Assembly (NCBI GenBank): GCA_035761505.1
Contig: DASTQX010000445.1
Coordinates: forward strand, 1-29,030
Direction: 5' to 3'
Length of the DNA stretch: 29,030 nt
From: JAIVJM01 sp035761505
GTDB taxonomy: Bacteria > Acidobacteriota > Blastocatellia > Pyrinomonadales > Pyrinomonadaceae
Each line of letters begins with the position of its first letter. The first letter of the stretch is position 1. The notes beneath the pieces were generated by a model. The model ran no database searches. It was not told the origin of the DNA and saw only the letters and a program-made list of their open reading frames with translations. Positions 1 through 7,708 of the stretch are shown piece by piece. The translations under genes and the position numbers were made by a program.

Positions 1-1453
1 TACCTCTCCGGGCCAGAAGGATGTCGAGCAGAGGTTTCGTCGCGCGCCGGTCTCCGAATTTCCCCAGAGCTTTTATCGTGTTGCCGAGCATCCAGTTCTG
101 GCTGGTGGTCTTAATGCCGCCCAGCACCTTAATCAACTCGCCCGCCATCAACTCCGTCAGCGGCCCGGCGGTGAGGTTCGGGCCGATTTCGCCGAGCGCG
201 AAGACCATGTCCGCCTTTACGTCCTGATCGGCCTCCCCGTTGAGTCTTAAAACCAGTTCGAGTCCCGCGTCCCTGCCTCTCAAGTGCCTGAACGCCCGCG
301 CCGCCAATTTCCTCTGCCGCAGTTCGGCGCTGTCGAGCATCTTTGTTAATTCCGCGACGGCGTCCGGCCCGCCGATCTTGCCCAGCGCTTCGGCGGCGGC
401 CTCCATGATCGGCGCTTTTTGCGTCGGGTCGAGTTGCTTGACCCCGTACACGTTGTCGTTGAGCACGGCGACGAGAGTGATGACGGCCCTCGGCTCCTTC
501 AACTCGCCCAACTTTTCCGCCGCGAAGACTTTCCTCGTCGCCAGAATGTCCCTCTTCTGTTTGAGACTGGCCGTGCGGTTCTTCATCCAAATATCCGTCG
601 GCAGAGTGACCTCGCCGATGATTCTGATCTGTTCGTTCAACTCGCCCAGAGTGGCGAGAGATATCGAGCCCGGCTGGGGCTGCGGCTGAGGCTGCGGCGA
701 CGGAGTTTGAGGTTGTTGAGGCTGAGTCTGCGGCTGTTGAGGCTGTTGTTGCGGTGACGGTTGTTGTTGCGGTTGCGGCTCAGGTTGACGTTGAATGAGT
801 GCCCCGCGTTGCTGCATCGTGTGCGCCAGTTCGTGGGCCAGCAAGCGTCTCCCCGCATGACTCTCCGGCGAATATTTACCCGCGTCAAAAAACAGGTCGT
901 TGCCGACGGCGAAGGCTTGGGCGCGGATCGAACGGCTCAGACGCACGGCCTCCGCGTCGGTATGAATTTTTACCCCGCCGAAGTCCGCCCCGAAACGACT
1001 CTCCATGAAAGACCGCGTGCGCCCGTCCATGTGCGACCCGCCGCCTCTCGCGGCGACGATTCTTTCGCTGACCTCAGGGCTCATCGCTTCGACGCCCTCA
1101 AGTCTGTCTTGAACACCGGGAGTCGGACTCGCCTGCAAGTGCTCGGACTGAGTTTGCCTGCCCGTGAGCGTCGGGGTTTGCTCACCCGCCGCCTGCATGA
1201 CCTGCTCCGCCAACGCGTCCGCCTCCTTCTCGCGGGCGTCGCCCGGAACGTTCATGTCGAGTTTCGCCTGCACCGTCGCCGCGCCGTGGACGCTCGACGG
1301 AATCCTGCTGAAGTCGTGCGCGAACGGCGACCTCCCCGGCCCGCCGAAATTCGCCGCCGCCGCTCTATAATCCGGCGCGCAGCCTCCGGCACTCGACCGC
1401 CTGATGATTACCGGCTCCTCAGCCGAGACCTGTCTTTCAACATATCTGCGCAT
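1..1453 (-). CDS. DUF4157 (HELAH) protein with Pro/Gln linker and HEAT repeats, C-terminus beyond window
   Basis: This open frame runs from ATG 1453 off the left edge (484 codons visible). It starts with a variable region, then a segment of the type VQAKLDMNVPGDAREKEAD (about residues 61-79) typical of DUF4157 proteins. A second block, about 150-220, contains the motif HELAHTMQQ (H207, E208, H211), a zincin-like HExxH. Residues 222-262 are almost only Pro and Gln. From about 265 the protein continues with helical HEAT-type repeats (for example AAEALGKIGGPDAVAELTKML). DUF4157 proteins are known to occur near extracellular contractile injection systems as putative cargo or toxins; no injection-system gene is visible here, so that role is inference. 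GGAGAGGGAGC lies just before the ATG. The reading frame was deduced by reverse-complement translation. Confidence 0.85.
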   Translation of the reverse strand, partial: MRRYVERQVSAEEPVIIRRSSAGGCAPDYRAAAANFGGPGRSPFAHDFSRIPSSVHGAATVQAKLDMNVPGDAREKEADALAEQVMQAAGEQTPTLTGRQTQSEHLQASPTPGVQDRLEGVEAMSPEVSERIVAARGGGSHMDGRTRSFMESRFGADFGGVKIHTDAEAVRLSRSIRAQAFAVGNDLFFDAGKYSPESHAGRRLLAHELAHTMQQRGALIQRQPEPQPQQQPSPQQQPQQPQTQPQQPQTPSPQPQPQPQPGSISLATLGELNEQIRIIGEVTLPTDIWMKNRTASLKQKRDILATRKVFAAEKLGELKEPRAVITLVAVLNDNVYGVKQLDPTQKAPIMEAAAEALGKIGGPDAVAELTKMLDSAELRQRKLAARAFRHLRGRDAGLELVLRLNGEADQDVKADMVFALGEIGPNLTAGPLTELMAGELIKVLGGIKTTSQNWMLGNTIKALGKFGDRRATKPLLDILLARRG

Positions 1454-1509
1454 CGCCGCTCCCTCTCCGCGCCTCACCGCCCGACCGCCCACACCCACGC
1501 CGCCGCCGC

Positions 1510-1538
1510 AGTATATTTTCGCCCCCCTCATCCTGCAA
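1510..1538 (-). promoter_or_regulatory. Putative sigma70 promoter for the DUF4157 gene
   Basis: Reading the minus strand, TTGCAG (1538-1533) is followed after 17 bp by TATACT (1515-1510), about 57 bp upstream of the ATG at 1453. The -10 is good and the -35 moderate. Confidence 0.4.
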
Positions 1539-1570
1539 GCCTTCGCCCCGCCACAGACCCCGCCACCCGT

Positions 1571-1609
1571 CGTCAACAAAAACAAAAACGGCGGGAACAG
1601 TCCCGCCGT
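1571..1609 (-). terminator. Rho-independent terminator downstream of the 116-aa gene
   Basis: A perfect 9-bp stem with a 4-nt loop lies at 1588-1609 (GGCGGGA / TCCCGCC core). On the minus strand it is followed by a T-rich run (complement of 1571-1587). It lies 18 bp beyond the stop of the gene at 1628-1978. Confidence 0.75.
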
Positions 1610-1627
1610 CAGTCCTCTAAAGGTTAT

Positions 1628-1978
1628 TCATAATTGTCTCTTGCTCTTATTTCTTTCAATCGTTGCATTAATAAGATTTAACGGTTCATCTTGTGGCCTC
1701 AACTCACCCGCTAACGATAATACATATAATTTAAGTGCCGCCTTATGCGCGTTAGTGTAAAGGTACATAACTTCAATTCCATTTGATAAGATTTGACTAG
1801 CTCTCATCACGCCTTCGGGCCCATCGTTAATTTCTTTCTTAATAAGAAACAACAGACGTACAAGACATTCGACGGCGGCAGCATCTTTACGTAATTCAGG
1901 TTCGAGAATATTAAGCCATGTTTGTTCGTCTGCTAGTAAGTCGGACTGGTTAGAAATTGTGCCAGTAACTTGTCCCAC
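1628..1978 (-). CDS. Hypothetical protein (116 aa) in AT-rich islet
   Basis: I do not recognise this family. The product is a small, mostly helical, acidic-then-basic protein with no signal peptide, membrane segment or cysteine cluster. The start is GTG at 1978; an in-frame TAA three codons upstream excludes a longer protein and there is no good ribosome binding site. Base composition is clearly more AT-rich than the flanking genes, and TTA/AAT-type codons are used that are rare in the rest of the window, which suggests acquisition from elsewhere. It ends at a convincing terminator and is divergent from the small HTH gene at 2172, with which it shares a roughly 190-bp AT-rich spacer. Confidence 0.6.
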   Translation of the reverse strand: MGQVTGTISNQSDLLADEQTWLNILEPELRKDAAAVECLVRLLFLIKKEINDGPEGVMRASQILSNGIEVMYLYTNAHKAALKLYVLSLAGELRPQDEPLNLINATIERNKSKRQL

Positions 1979-2111
1979 AAAAATTTACTCAACCTTACAG
2001 TTAGAATAATGCCGTGAGTAGGTATTATCAAAGTTGTAAATTTCTTTCAATGAAAGGTTGTGCCATTTCAGGGGAAATCATATATTCGCCAATCTTTAGC
2101 TATGAACAGTC
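1979..2111. other. AT-rich divergent spacer
   Basis: This is an AT-rich sequence between the divergent islet genes. It holds the half-site and small palindrome listed separately; no other gene or clear RNA is seen. Confidence 0.5.
2034..2056. repeat. Half-site and small palindrome in divergent spacer
   Basis: TTGTAAA at 2034-2040 repeats one half of the larger palindrome at 2112-2127. The adjacent CTTTCA-A-TGAAAG (2044-2056) is a perfect 6-bp inverted repeat. Both lie between two divergent islet genes and are possible secondary operator sites. Confidence 0.3.
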
Positions 2112-2127
2112 TTTACAAGCTTGTAAA
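2112..2127. promoter_or_regulatory. Perfect 16-bp palindrome, candidate operator of the HTH regulator
   Basis: TTTACAAG/CTTGTAAA is an exact 16-bp palindrome, 45 bp upstream of the Cro/C1-type regulator start. A half-site copy lies at 2034-2040. Position and symmetry fit autoregulation by the adjacent HTH protein; this is inference. Confidence 0.45.
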
Positions 2128-2153
2128 TCCATCTAAATTCAACAAATTAGCAA

Positions 2154-2162
2154 TGCTATAGT
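2154..2162 (+). promoter_or_regulatory. Extended -10 promoter of the HTH gene
   Basis: TGC-TATAGT is an extended -10 element ending 9 bp before the ATG at 2172. No ribosome binding site lies between, so the transcript would be leaderless or nearly so. Confidence 0.4.
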
Positions 2163-2171
2163 TTTTGGACT

Positions 2172-2426
2172 ATGGCACTGAAACTAATGGTTCAAGAGAT
2201 TGCAAGAAGGCAAGGTATAGAGAATGCTGCGCAACTGTCGAAGCTAACCGGAATCGGACTGCCTTCCAGTTATCAGTTGTGGAAGGGAACCGCTAAAAGT
2301 ATTTCTTTGAAAACGCTAAATACCCTGTGCAATAAACTCAAAGCCCATCCGGCGCTGTTGTTTGAATATGAACCTGATACAGAGAAGGGAAGTCCGAGAC
2401 CAAGCAAAAGTGGACGCAGACGATAG
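2172..2426 (+). CDS. Cro/C1-type helix-turn-helix regulator (84 aa)
   Basis: This is a small DNA-binding protein of the single-domain HTH_26-like type. Residues about 5-70 show the expected pattern: a first helix (VQEIARRQGI), the helix-turn-helix (AAQLSKLTGIGLPSSYQLWKG) and the helix SISLKTLNTLCNKLK, followed by HPALLFEYEPD as in Cro/C1 repressors. The C-terminus is a short basic tail. No ribosome binding site precedes the ATG. The gene sits in an AT-rich islet with a perfect palindrome upstream, consistent with a phage- or island-type repressor. An alternative start is the ATG at 2187. It is probably a repressor of its own promoter and of the divergent gene; the targets are not shown by the sequence. 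Confidence 0.75.
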   Translation: MALKLMVQEIARRQGIENAAQLSKLTGIGLPSSYQLWKGTAKSISLKTLNTLCNKLKAHPALLFEYEPDTEKGSPRPSKSGRRR

Positions 2427-2500
2427 TAACTGCGAAGGTCTTTGGCTTCACGTTGGATGGATACAGAGACTTTATTCGGTGTGTTCAGAGATGTGTCCAA

Positions 2501-2530
2501 ACGAAAACGGCTACCCTTTCGAGTAGCCGT
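2501..2530 (-). terminator. Terminator after tRNA-Ala
   Basis: The 8-bp stem ACGGCTAC (2507-2514) pairs with GTAGCCGT (2523-2530) around an 8-nt loop. On the minus strand TTTTCGTTT follows. It lies 17 bp beyond the tRNA 3' end. Confidence 0.7.
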
Positions 2531-2546
2531 GAGTCGTTGAATCTTT

Positions 2547-2623
<77 letters not shown>

Positions 2624-2663
2624 ACACCGAGAAGGGAGATGATAGGAAGTGGGTGGGGAAGTG

Positions 2664-4052
2664 TCAAGTCGAGCCCGCGGCTTCGAGGGCGAGGCGGCGG
2701 GCGGCGTGTTCGAGGGCGGCGGCGAGGCGTTCGGGGCGGCGGCCTCCGCCTTGCGCGAGGTCGGGTCGGCCACCGCCTCGGCCTTCGAGGGTGTGACAGG
2801 CTTCGCGCAGGAGGGCGTTCATGTCGCCGGGCGCGTCCGCCGAGCGCGCGAAGACGAGGCGGGCGTCTTCGCCGTCGCGCGAGCCGAGGAGCGCGACGGT
2901 GCGCGCGTGTCCGGCGAGCGCGGAAGCAAGACGCTTCAAGCCCTCCGCGTCGCGCCCCTCCAAGACCCGCGCGACGAGTCGCACGCCGCCGTTTGAAACT
3001 TCGCCGTCTGAACCCTCACCGGTTGAAACTTCGCCGGTTGAAATCTCACCACCTAAAACGTCGCCGCTCGTGGCGCTGATGGTTGACACGTCAACGGTTG
3101 AATTAACGACGCCTGAAATCGTCGGGGCTTCATCAATAACTTGTGAAATCAACGGGGCTGCTGCGAGTAGTTCCCGCGCCTCGGCGCGCGCGGCCAGTTC
3201 GCCGAGGGCGCGGGCGTGGCGCTGCAACTGTTTGTGCTCTTCCAGTAATCGAGCGACCGCGCCGGGGGCTTCGTCGCGCGCGGCGCTGAAGAGAGAGGCG
3301 ACGGCGCGCGCGGAGTGGTTGGCGCGGCGATAGTCGGAGAGGGCACGTGCGCCCGCGACGAAGGTGATGCGGGTGAGCCCCTTCGCGCGTTCCCAAGAGC
3401 GGACGGCGATAATGCCGACCTCGCCCGTGCGGAGCGCGTGCGTGCCGCCGCAGGGACTGAGGTCGAAGCCCTCGATCTCGACGACGCGCAGCTCGCCCTC
3501 GCGCGCCGAGTCTTTGCGCAGCGGCAGCCGCGTGGCCTCTTCCGCCGTGACGTTGAGGACGCGGACGGGCCGGTCGTCCCAGATGATTTCGTCGGCCCGG
3601 TTGACGGCTTGTTCGATGCGCTCGTCCGATGGATCTGAGAGTTCGACATCAATCTCGGACGCTTCGGTCAACATGCGGAAGCTGCGCGTCTGCGCGCCGA
3701 AGAGTTCGACGAAGGCTTGCGAGAGGATATGCTGGCCAGTGTGCTGCTGGATGTGGTCGCGGCGGCGCGGCCAGTCGACTTGGCCGCGGACGAGCGCGCC
3801 GACTTCGGGCACGCCTTCGCCTTGAAGGAGATGAAGCAGGCCGCGCTCTTCTTCGTCCACGCACTCGACGACGCGCGCGCCGCCGAGCGTGCCGGTGTCG
3901 GTCGGCTGCCCGCCGCCCGTCGGGTAGAAGGCCGTGCGGTCGAGCGTGACGGCGACGCGGCCTTCGGCGTCCCGTGCGGAGACGGAAGTGACGCGGGCCT
4001 CGAAGTCCGTCAGGTGCGAGTCGCGGTAGTAGAGTCGTTCGGTGGCGTCCAT
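2664..4052 (-). CDS. Alanyl-tRNA editing protein, long AlaX type with DHHA1 domain
   Basis: This is a free-standing hydrolase that removes mischarged Ser or Gly from tRNA-Ala. The N-terminal part matches the AlaRS editing region (TAFYPTGGGQP, residues 40-50). The zinc motifs are HTGQH (H104, H108) and CGGTH (C201, H205). A coiled-coil-like stretch follows, then a C-terminal DHHA1 domain with GRGGGRPDLAQGGG (about 424-437). Residues about 309-356 are a low-complexity insertion made of five-residue units (GEVST-like), encoded by a 15-bp tandem repeat. I chose ATG 4052 because the family begins at TERLYY; a GTG at 4103 would add 17 residues, and neither start has a clear ribosome binding site. 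It lies directly upstream of tRNA-Ala on the same strand. Confidence 0.9.
   Translation of the reverse strand: MDATERLYYRDSHLTDFEARVTSVSARDAEGRVAVTLDRTAFYPTGGGQPTDTGTLGGARVVECVDEEERGLLHLLQGEGVPEVGALVRGQVDWPRRRDHIQQHTGQHILSQAFVELFGAQTRSFRMLTEASEIDVELSDPSDERIEQAVNRADEIIWDDRPVRVLNVTAEEATRLPLRKDSAREGELRVVEIEGFDLSPCGGTHALRTGEVGIIAVRSWERAKGLTRITFVAGARALSDYRRANHSARAVASLFSAARDEAPGAVARLLEEHKQLQRHARALGELAARAEARELLAAAPLISQVIDEAPTISGVVNSTVDVSTISATSGDVLGGEISTGEVSTGEGSDGEVSNGGVRLVARVLEGRDAEGLKRLASALAGHARTVALLGSRDGEDARLVFARSADAPGDMNALLREACHTLEGRGGGRPDLAQGGGRRPERLAAALEHAARRLALEAAGST
2991..3155. repeat. Degenerate 15-bp tandem repeat inside the AlaX gene
   Basis: About eleven units of 15 bp are in register, for example GGTTGAAACTTCGCC at 3021-3035 and GGTTGAAATCTCACC at 3036-3050. 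Units decay toward both sides. The repeat stays in frame and encodes pentapeptides such as GEVST and GEIST in the linker before the DHHA1 domain. Confidence 0.75.
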
Positions 4053-4169
4053 TTCAAAGCTCTGATGTCGGAAGGCGAAAGGTCTTGAAGAAGCTTCGGG
4101 CACAAGCTAACGGAGGCGCGCTCGCGCCGTCAAGCAGAGGGTTTCGGCGTGCGCGGAAGAAAGCGCGGC

Positions 4170-4178
4170 TGTTATTAT
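4170..4178 (+). promoter_or_regulatory. Extended -10 promoter of the M61 peptidase gene
   Basis: TGT-TATTAT lies 39 bp before ATG 4218. It lies downstream of the possible start at 4149, which supports the shorter protein. Confidence 0.45.
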
Positions 4179-4217
4179 CCGTCCCTGTTCTCAATTTTCA
4201 GGTTCGGAGTCGCTCGC

Positions 4218-6113
4218 ATGATGTCAGAAGTCCGTCGTCTTTTTCCGCTCTGGTTCTTCGTGCTGGCGCTCTCGCTTGCGCCGCCGTGCGTGGCGCAGGA
4301 GAGCGCCGCCGCCGCGCCTTACCGCATCTCGTACACGCTCTCGATGCCGCGCCCGGAGACGCATCTCTTCGAGGTGCGGATTGACGTGGAGGCGACGGCG
4401 GCGGGCGGCCAAGTTGATTTCCAGATGCCGCGCTGGTCGCCGGGCCGTTACGCCGTCTTCGACTTTGCGAAGAACGTGCAGGAGGCGCGGGCCGAGACGG
4501 GCTGCGCGACGGCGGAGCCATGTGAGCCGGTGAGGCTCGCGGTGACGCGCGTGGATACGCAGACGTGGCGCGTGCAGGCTCCGTCGAAGTACCTGACCTT
4601 CCGCTACAAGGTCTTCGCCGACGACCTCTCCGGCACCTTCTCGCAACTCGACCGGCGGCACGGGAACTACAACGGCCACTCGGTCTTCATGTACGTCGTC
4701 GGCCACAAGCCCGACCCCGTGGCGCTCAAGATCATCCCGCCCGCCGGTTGGAAGGCCGTCAACGGCTACACGAAGAGCGAGGGACAACTCGATTGGGACT
4801 TCCCGAACTACGATGTGCTGGCCGACGCGCCGACCGAGATCGCGCCCGACTTCCACACGCACACTTTCGAGCACGAGGGGAAGACCTATCGCGTCATAGT
4901 CCACTCGTTCGGCGACGAGGGCGGGCGGCGCGCGTCTCTGGCGAAAGACGTGGAGCGCGTCGTCCGCGCGCAGACGGCCATGATGGGCCCGCCGGAGTTC
5001 GACGGCTACGCCTTCATCTTCCATTTCGACCCGACGGCGACGCGCGGCGACGGCATGGAGCATCTGACCTCGACGCAGATCATCGAGACGGGCGCGCTCG
5101 CCGACCGGGGCATCTACGACGGCGCGGTCGGCACCGCCTCGCACGAGTTCTTCCACGTCTGGAACGTCAAGCGGCTCCGGCCCGCCGGGCTCGGCCCGTG
5201 GGACTTCACGCGGCCCGTCGAGACGCGCGGCCTCTGGATCGCCGAGGGCTTGACGAACTACTACGGCGCGCTCTTCCTGCGGCGCGCGGGAATCATCAAC
5301 GACGAGCAGCTTCTCAACGACTACGCCGGAACCATCACAGGCATCGAGAACGCGCCGGGGAGCCGTCTGATGAGCGCCGAGGATTCATCGCTGCTCGCCT
5401 CTTTCCTCGACCGTGGGACGAGCGACCAGCGGACGAACCTCGGCAACACGGCCATCAGCTACTACCCGAAGGGCGAGACGCTCGGCCTCGTCCTCGACCT
5501 CATCATCCGAGGGCGCACGCGCGGGCGGGCCTCGCTCGACGACGTGATGCGGCGCGCGTATGAAGAGTTTTATGTGAAGAGCCCGAAGGAGAGTTATTAC
5601 CTGCGCGGGCGCGGCTACACCACCGAGGAGTTCGCGCGCGTGGCTTCAGAGGTGGCCGGGTTCGACCTCTCGGACTTCTTCGCGCGCCACGTCCGGGGCG
5701 TCGAGCCGCCGCCCTACGCCGAATCGTTGGCCTTCGTCGGCCTGCGCTTCACGCGCGTCGCCGAGCAGCAACCCTTCGACGCCGGAATCAGCCTCGACTT
5801 CCGCGACCCGCAGCCGCGCGTCTCAATCGTCCGCCACGACTCGCCCGCCGAGGCCGCCGGAATCAGACAGGGCGACGTGCTCCTCGCCGTCGGCAAGACC
5901 CAAGTCACCCCGGCCAACTGGCGCGACGCCCTCAACGCCTACAAGGCGGGCGAGCGCGTGCCCGTCACCTTCCGCCGCGCGCGCCAGACCCTCAACGCCG
6001 AACTCACGCTCCCCGTCGCGCCCGAACGCTACGCCTACCGCATCGGGAAAGACGACAAGGCCACGCCCGAAGCCCGCGCCCTCCGCGAAGCGTGGCTGAC
6101 GGGGAAGAGGTGA
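4218..6113 (+). CDS. M61 family metallopeptidase with PDZ domain, secreted
   Basis: This is a 631-residue exported zinc aminopeptidase of the M61 (glycyl aminopeptidase) family. A signal peptide covers about residues 1-27 (PLWFFVLALSLAPPCVAQ). The N-terminal beta domain is followed by the catalytic motif HEFFHVWN (H309, E310, H313) and the third zinc ligand E343 in WIAEGLTNYYG. A PDZ domain occupies about 530-600 (VRHDSPAEAAGIRQGDVLLAVG). The start at 4218 puts the signal peptide at the N-terminus, has GGAG 9 bp upstream, and follows the extended -10 at 4170; an in-frame ATG at 4149 would add 23 residues before it. The substrate is not evident. It is divergent from the AlaX gene. Confidence 0.93.
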   Translation: MMSEVRRLFPLWFFVLALSLAPPCVAQESAAAAPYRISYTLSMPRPETHLFEVRIDVEATAAGGQVDFQMPRWSPGRYAVFDFAKNVQEARAETGCATAEPCEPVRLAVTRVDTQTWRVQAPSKYLTFRYKVFADDLSGTFSQLDRRHGNYNGHSVFMYVVGHKPDPVALKIIPPAGWKAVNGYTKSEGQLDWDFPNYDVLADAPTEIAPDFHTHTFEHEGKTYRVIVHSFGDEGGRRASLAKDVERVVRAQTAMMGPPEFDGYAFIFHFDPTATRGDGMEHLTSTQIIETGALADRGIYDGAVGTASHEFFHVWNVKRLRPAGLGPWDFTRPVETRGLWIAEGLTNYYGALFLRRAGIINDEQLLNDYAGTITGIENAPGSRLMSAEDSSLLASFLDRGTSDQRTNLGNTAISYYPKGETLGLVLDLIIRGRTRGRASLDDVMRRAYEEFYVKSPKESYYLRGRGYTTEEFARVASEVAGFDLSDFFARHVRGVEPPPYAESLAFVGLRFTRVAEQQPFDAGISLDFRDPQPRVSIVRHDSPAEAAGIRQGDVLLAVGKTQVTPANWRDALNAYKAGERVPVTFRRARQTLNAELTLPVAPERYAYRIGKDDKATPEARALREAWLTGKR

Positions 6114-6214
6114 TGAAGGATTGTTAAGAGGAGATTGACGCGCGGGTGGAACCTTGCCGTCTCCGTGGTATCTAACTTCGTGTCTGGCACCGGGAGAGAG
6201 GCGAGGTTCTGTTA

Positions 6215-6466
6215 ATGATGGGAACGATTCGGAAACTCTTCGGCGCGGCGGTGCTGCTCGCGCTCTTCTCGGCGGCGAGTTGGTACACGGGCAGCCGGGT
6301 GGCCCCCGCCCCGACAACGCAACCACAGAACGAACTCAGCCGACAGTTCTCCGCCGACCCCGGCGACGGCTGGATGCTCTTCGGCGGCTTCCTCTTAATC
6401 GTCGCCGTCGCCGTCGCCTGCGCGGGCGCGATGCTCTGGGCGCAGGAGGCGAAAGACGAACGATGA
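6215..6466 (+). CDS. Small membrane protein (83 aa), unknown function
   Basis: The product has two predicted transmembrane helices, about residues 8-25 and 54-76, separated by a short Pro/Gln/Ser-rich loop. I recognise no family. GAGG at 6203-6206 is well spaced for ATG 6215. It sits alone about 100 bp after the M61 peptidase gene and converges on the lipid kinase gene. A heptad-type inverted repeat follows the stop codon and probably terminates both transcripts. Confidence 0.65.
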   Translation: MMGTIRKLFGAAVLLALFSAASWYTGSRVAPAPTTQPQNELSRQFSADPGDGWMLFGGFLLIVAVAVACAGAMLWAQEAKDER

Positions 6467-6470
6467 AAGA

Positions 6471-6554
6471 GGAGACAGAATCCAGAACCCGGAAGACAGA
6501 ATGAAGAGGAGGCCGCCGTATTCTTCTGGCTCCTGAATTCTGGATTCTGTCTCC
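6471..6554. repeat. Heptad inverted repeat A (convergent gap)
   Basis: A perfect 17-bp inverted repeat (6471-6487 with 6538-6554) surrounds a 50-nt loop. The left side reads in 7-bp steps ACAGAAT, CCAGAAC, CCGGAAG, ACAGAAT; the right side reads TTCTTCT, GGCTCCT, GAATTCT, GGATTCT, GTCTCCT. It fills the gap between convergent genes. Confidence 0.8.
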
Positions 6555-6560
6555 TGCTTT

Positions 6561-7466
6561 TTAAGGCACGACGACTTCGAGACTTTCGGGCGCGATCTCG
6601 AAGGTCATAGGTAGCTCGCCGATGAGTTCGCCGTCGGCTTGGACGAGCGCCTCGCCGGTGACGCGGACGCGGCGCGCGTTGACGAAGCAGATGCCGCGCG
6701 AGCCTTCGACGGGTGCGCCGCCGCGCATCGCGCGCCCAAGCAAGTAGAGGTAGCGGAGACGGCTGTAGGAGTTGATGAGGCAGACCTCGAACTCCCGCGC
6801 GTCGAGCCGCGCGCGCGGCGTAATCGCGAGCCCGCCGCCATACCACGGCGCTTTGCCGATGGCCGCGTAGGTCGCGGGGAAAGTCTCGCCGTCAATCTCG
6901 ACCTTGAAGGCGCGCGGCGTCCAGTGCGCGAGGTGTCCGAGCCCCGCATACCAGAAGGCCGCCTCGCCTACGCGCCGCTTCAAGGCGGGCCGCACGTGCT
7001 GCACCACCGAGGCGTCTAAGCCCACGCCCGCGACCATGAAGAAGTAACGCCGCTCGCCCGTCCGCTCGTTCGTCGCGAGCCCCAGCGAGATGCGCCGCGC
7101 CCGCCCGCGCGCGAAGGCTTCCGCCGCCGCCCCGGCGTCGGCGGAGAGTCCGAGTTGCCGCGCCAGAACGTTGGCCGTCCCGGCGGGCCACACGGCGACC
7201 CGCACGTCCTTTCCGGCCAAGCCTTGAATCGCTTCGTGCACCGTCCCGTCGCCGCCGCGCACGACGACCTCGCGCACGCCCCGCTCGGCGGCCTCCGCCG
7301 CCAGACGCGCCGCGTCGTGCGGCCCCTTCGTCGGCTCGACTTCCAACGCGACGCCGAACTCCTTCAGACGCTCGCGGAAACGCTCGACCTCCCGCGCCGT
7401 CGCCTTGCCGCGACCGGCGTTCGGGTTCACGATTAAAACTGCCCTTCGCTCACTCATCAAACTCAT
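6561..7466 (-). CDS. Diacylglycerol/lipid kinase family protein (YegS/BmrU type)
   Basis: This is a soluble lipid kinase of the DAGK catalytic family, about 301 residues, close to family length. It begins with the NPNAGRGKA nucleotide-binding motif. VRGGDGTVHEAI is the GGDGT signature, and PAGTANVLARQLGL is the second conserved loop. The C-terminal beta domain contains GGGLAITPRARLDAREFEVCLI and the usual final QADGE. I chose ATG 7466 (MSLMSERR); ATG 7457 is an alternative, and an extension to 7571 is possible but not family-like. The likely reaction is phosphorylation of a lipid such as diacylglycerol or an undecaprenol-like lipid; the exact substrate cannot be read from sequence. Confidence 0.9.
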   Translation of the reverse strand: MSLMSERRAVLIVNPNAGRGKATAREVERFRERLKEFGVALEVEPTKGPHDAARLAAEAAERGVREVVVRGGDGTVHEAIQGLAGKDVRVAVWPAGTANVLARQLGLSADAGAAAEAFARGRARRISLGLATNERTGERRYFFMVAGVGLDASVVQHVRPALKRRVGEAAFWYAGLGHLAHWTPRAFKVEIDGETFPATYAAIGKAPWYGGGLAITPRARLDAREFEVCLINSYSRLRYLYLLGRAMRGGAPVEGSRGICFVNARRVRVTGEALVQADGELIGELPMTFEIAPESLEVVVP

Positions 7467-7640
7467 CAAAAAATCTTTCGGCAACTCAAGTGCCGACGCC
7501 GCGCCGAAGCGAAATCCCTCCCCGCGACGCGAGAAGGGAAGACGAAGAGATGCGCCGGACGCCTCTTTCATCGGACACGTGTCGGGCGTTGGCGACAGAG
7601 GCCGAGCGGAGATGAAGAATCACTGGCCGGATTCTCAAAC

Positions 7641-7678
7641 GAAAGGCGCGGGGAGGTCTCTGGAATCCTCCCCGCGCC
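7641..7678 (-). terminator. Rho-independent terminator of guaB
   Basis: The 12-bp stem GGCGCGGGGAGG (7645-7656) pairs with CCTCCCCGCGCC (7667-7678) around a 10-nt loop. On the minus strand TTTCGTTTG follows. It lies 30 bp beyond the guaB stop. Confidence 0.75.
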
Positions 7679-7708
7679 TCCCGCAGCCCGCATCGCTCGC
7701 TGCGCTTT

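Noticed and set aside
761..1633. 290-codon plus-strand frame
   Set aside because: It is the antisense of the DUF4157 protein, whose motifs (HELAH and flanks) settle the strand.
6471..6554. Perfect inverted repeat as ends of an insertion sequence
   Set aside because: The interior is only 50 bp with no transposase, and similar structures recur in other gaps with other words.
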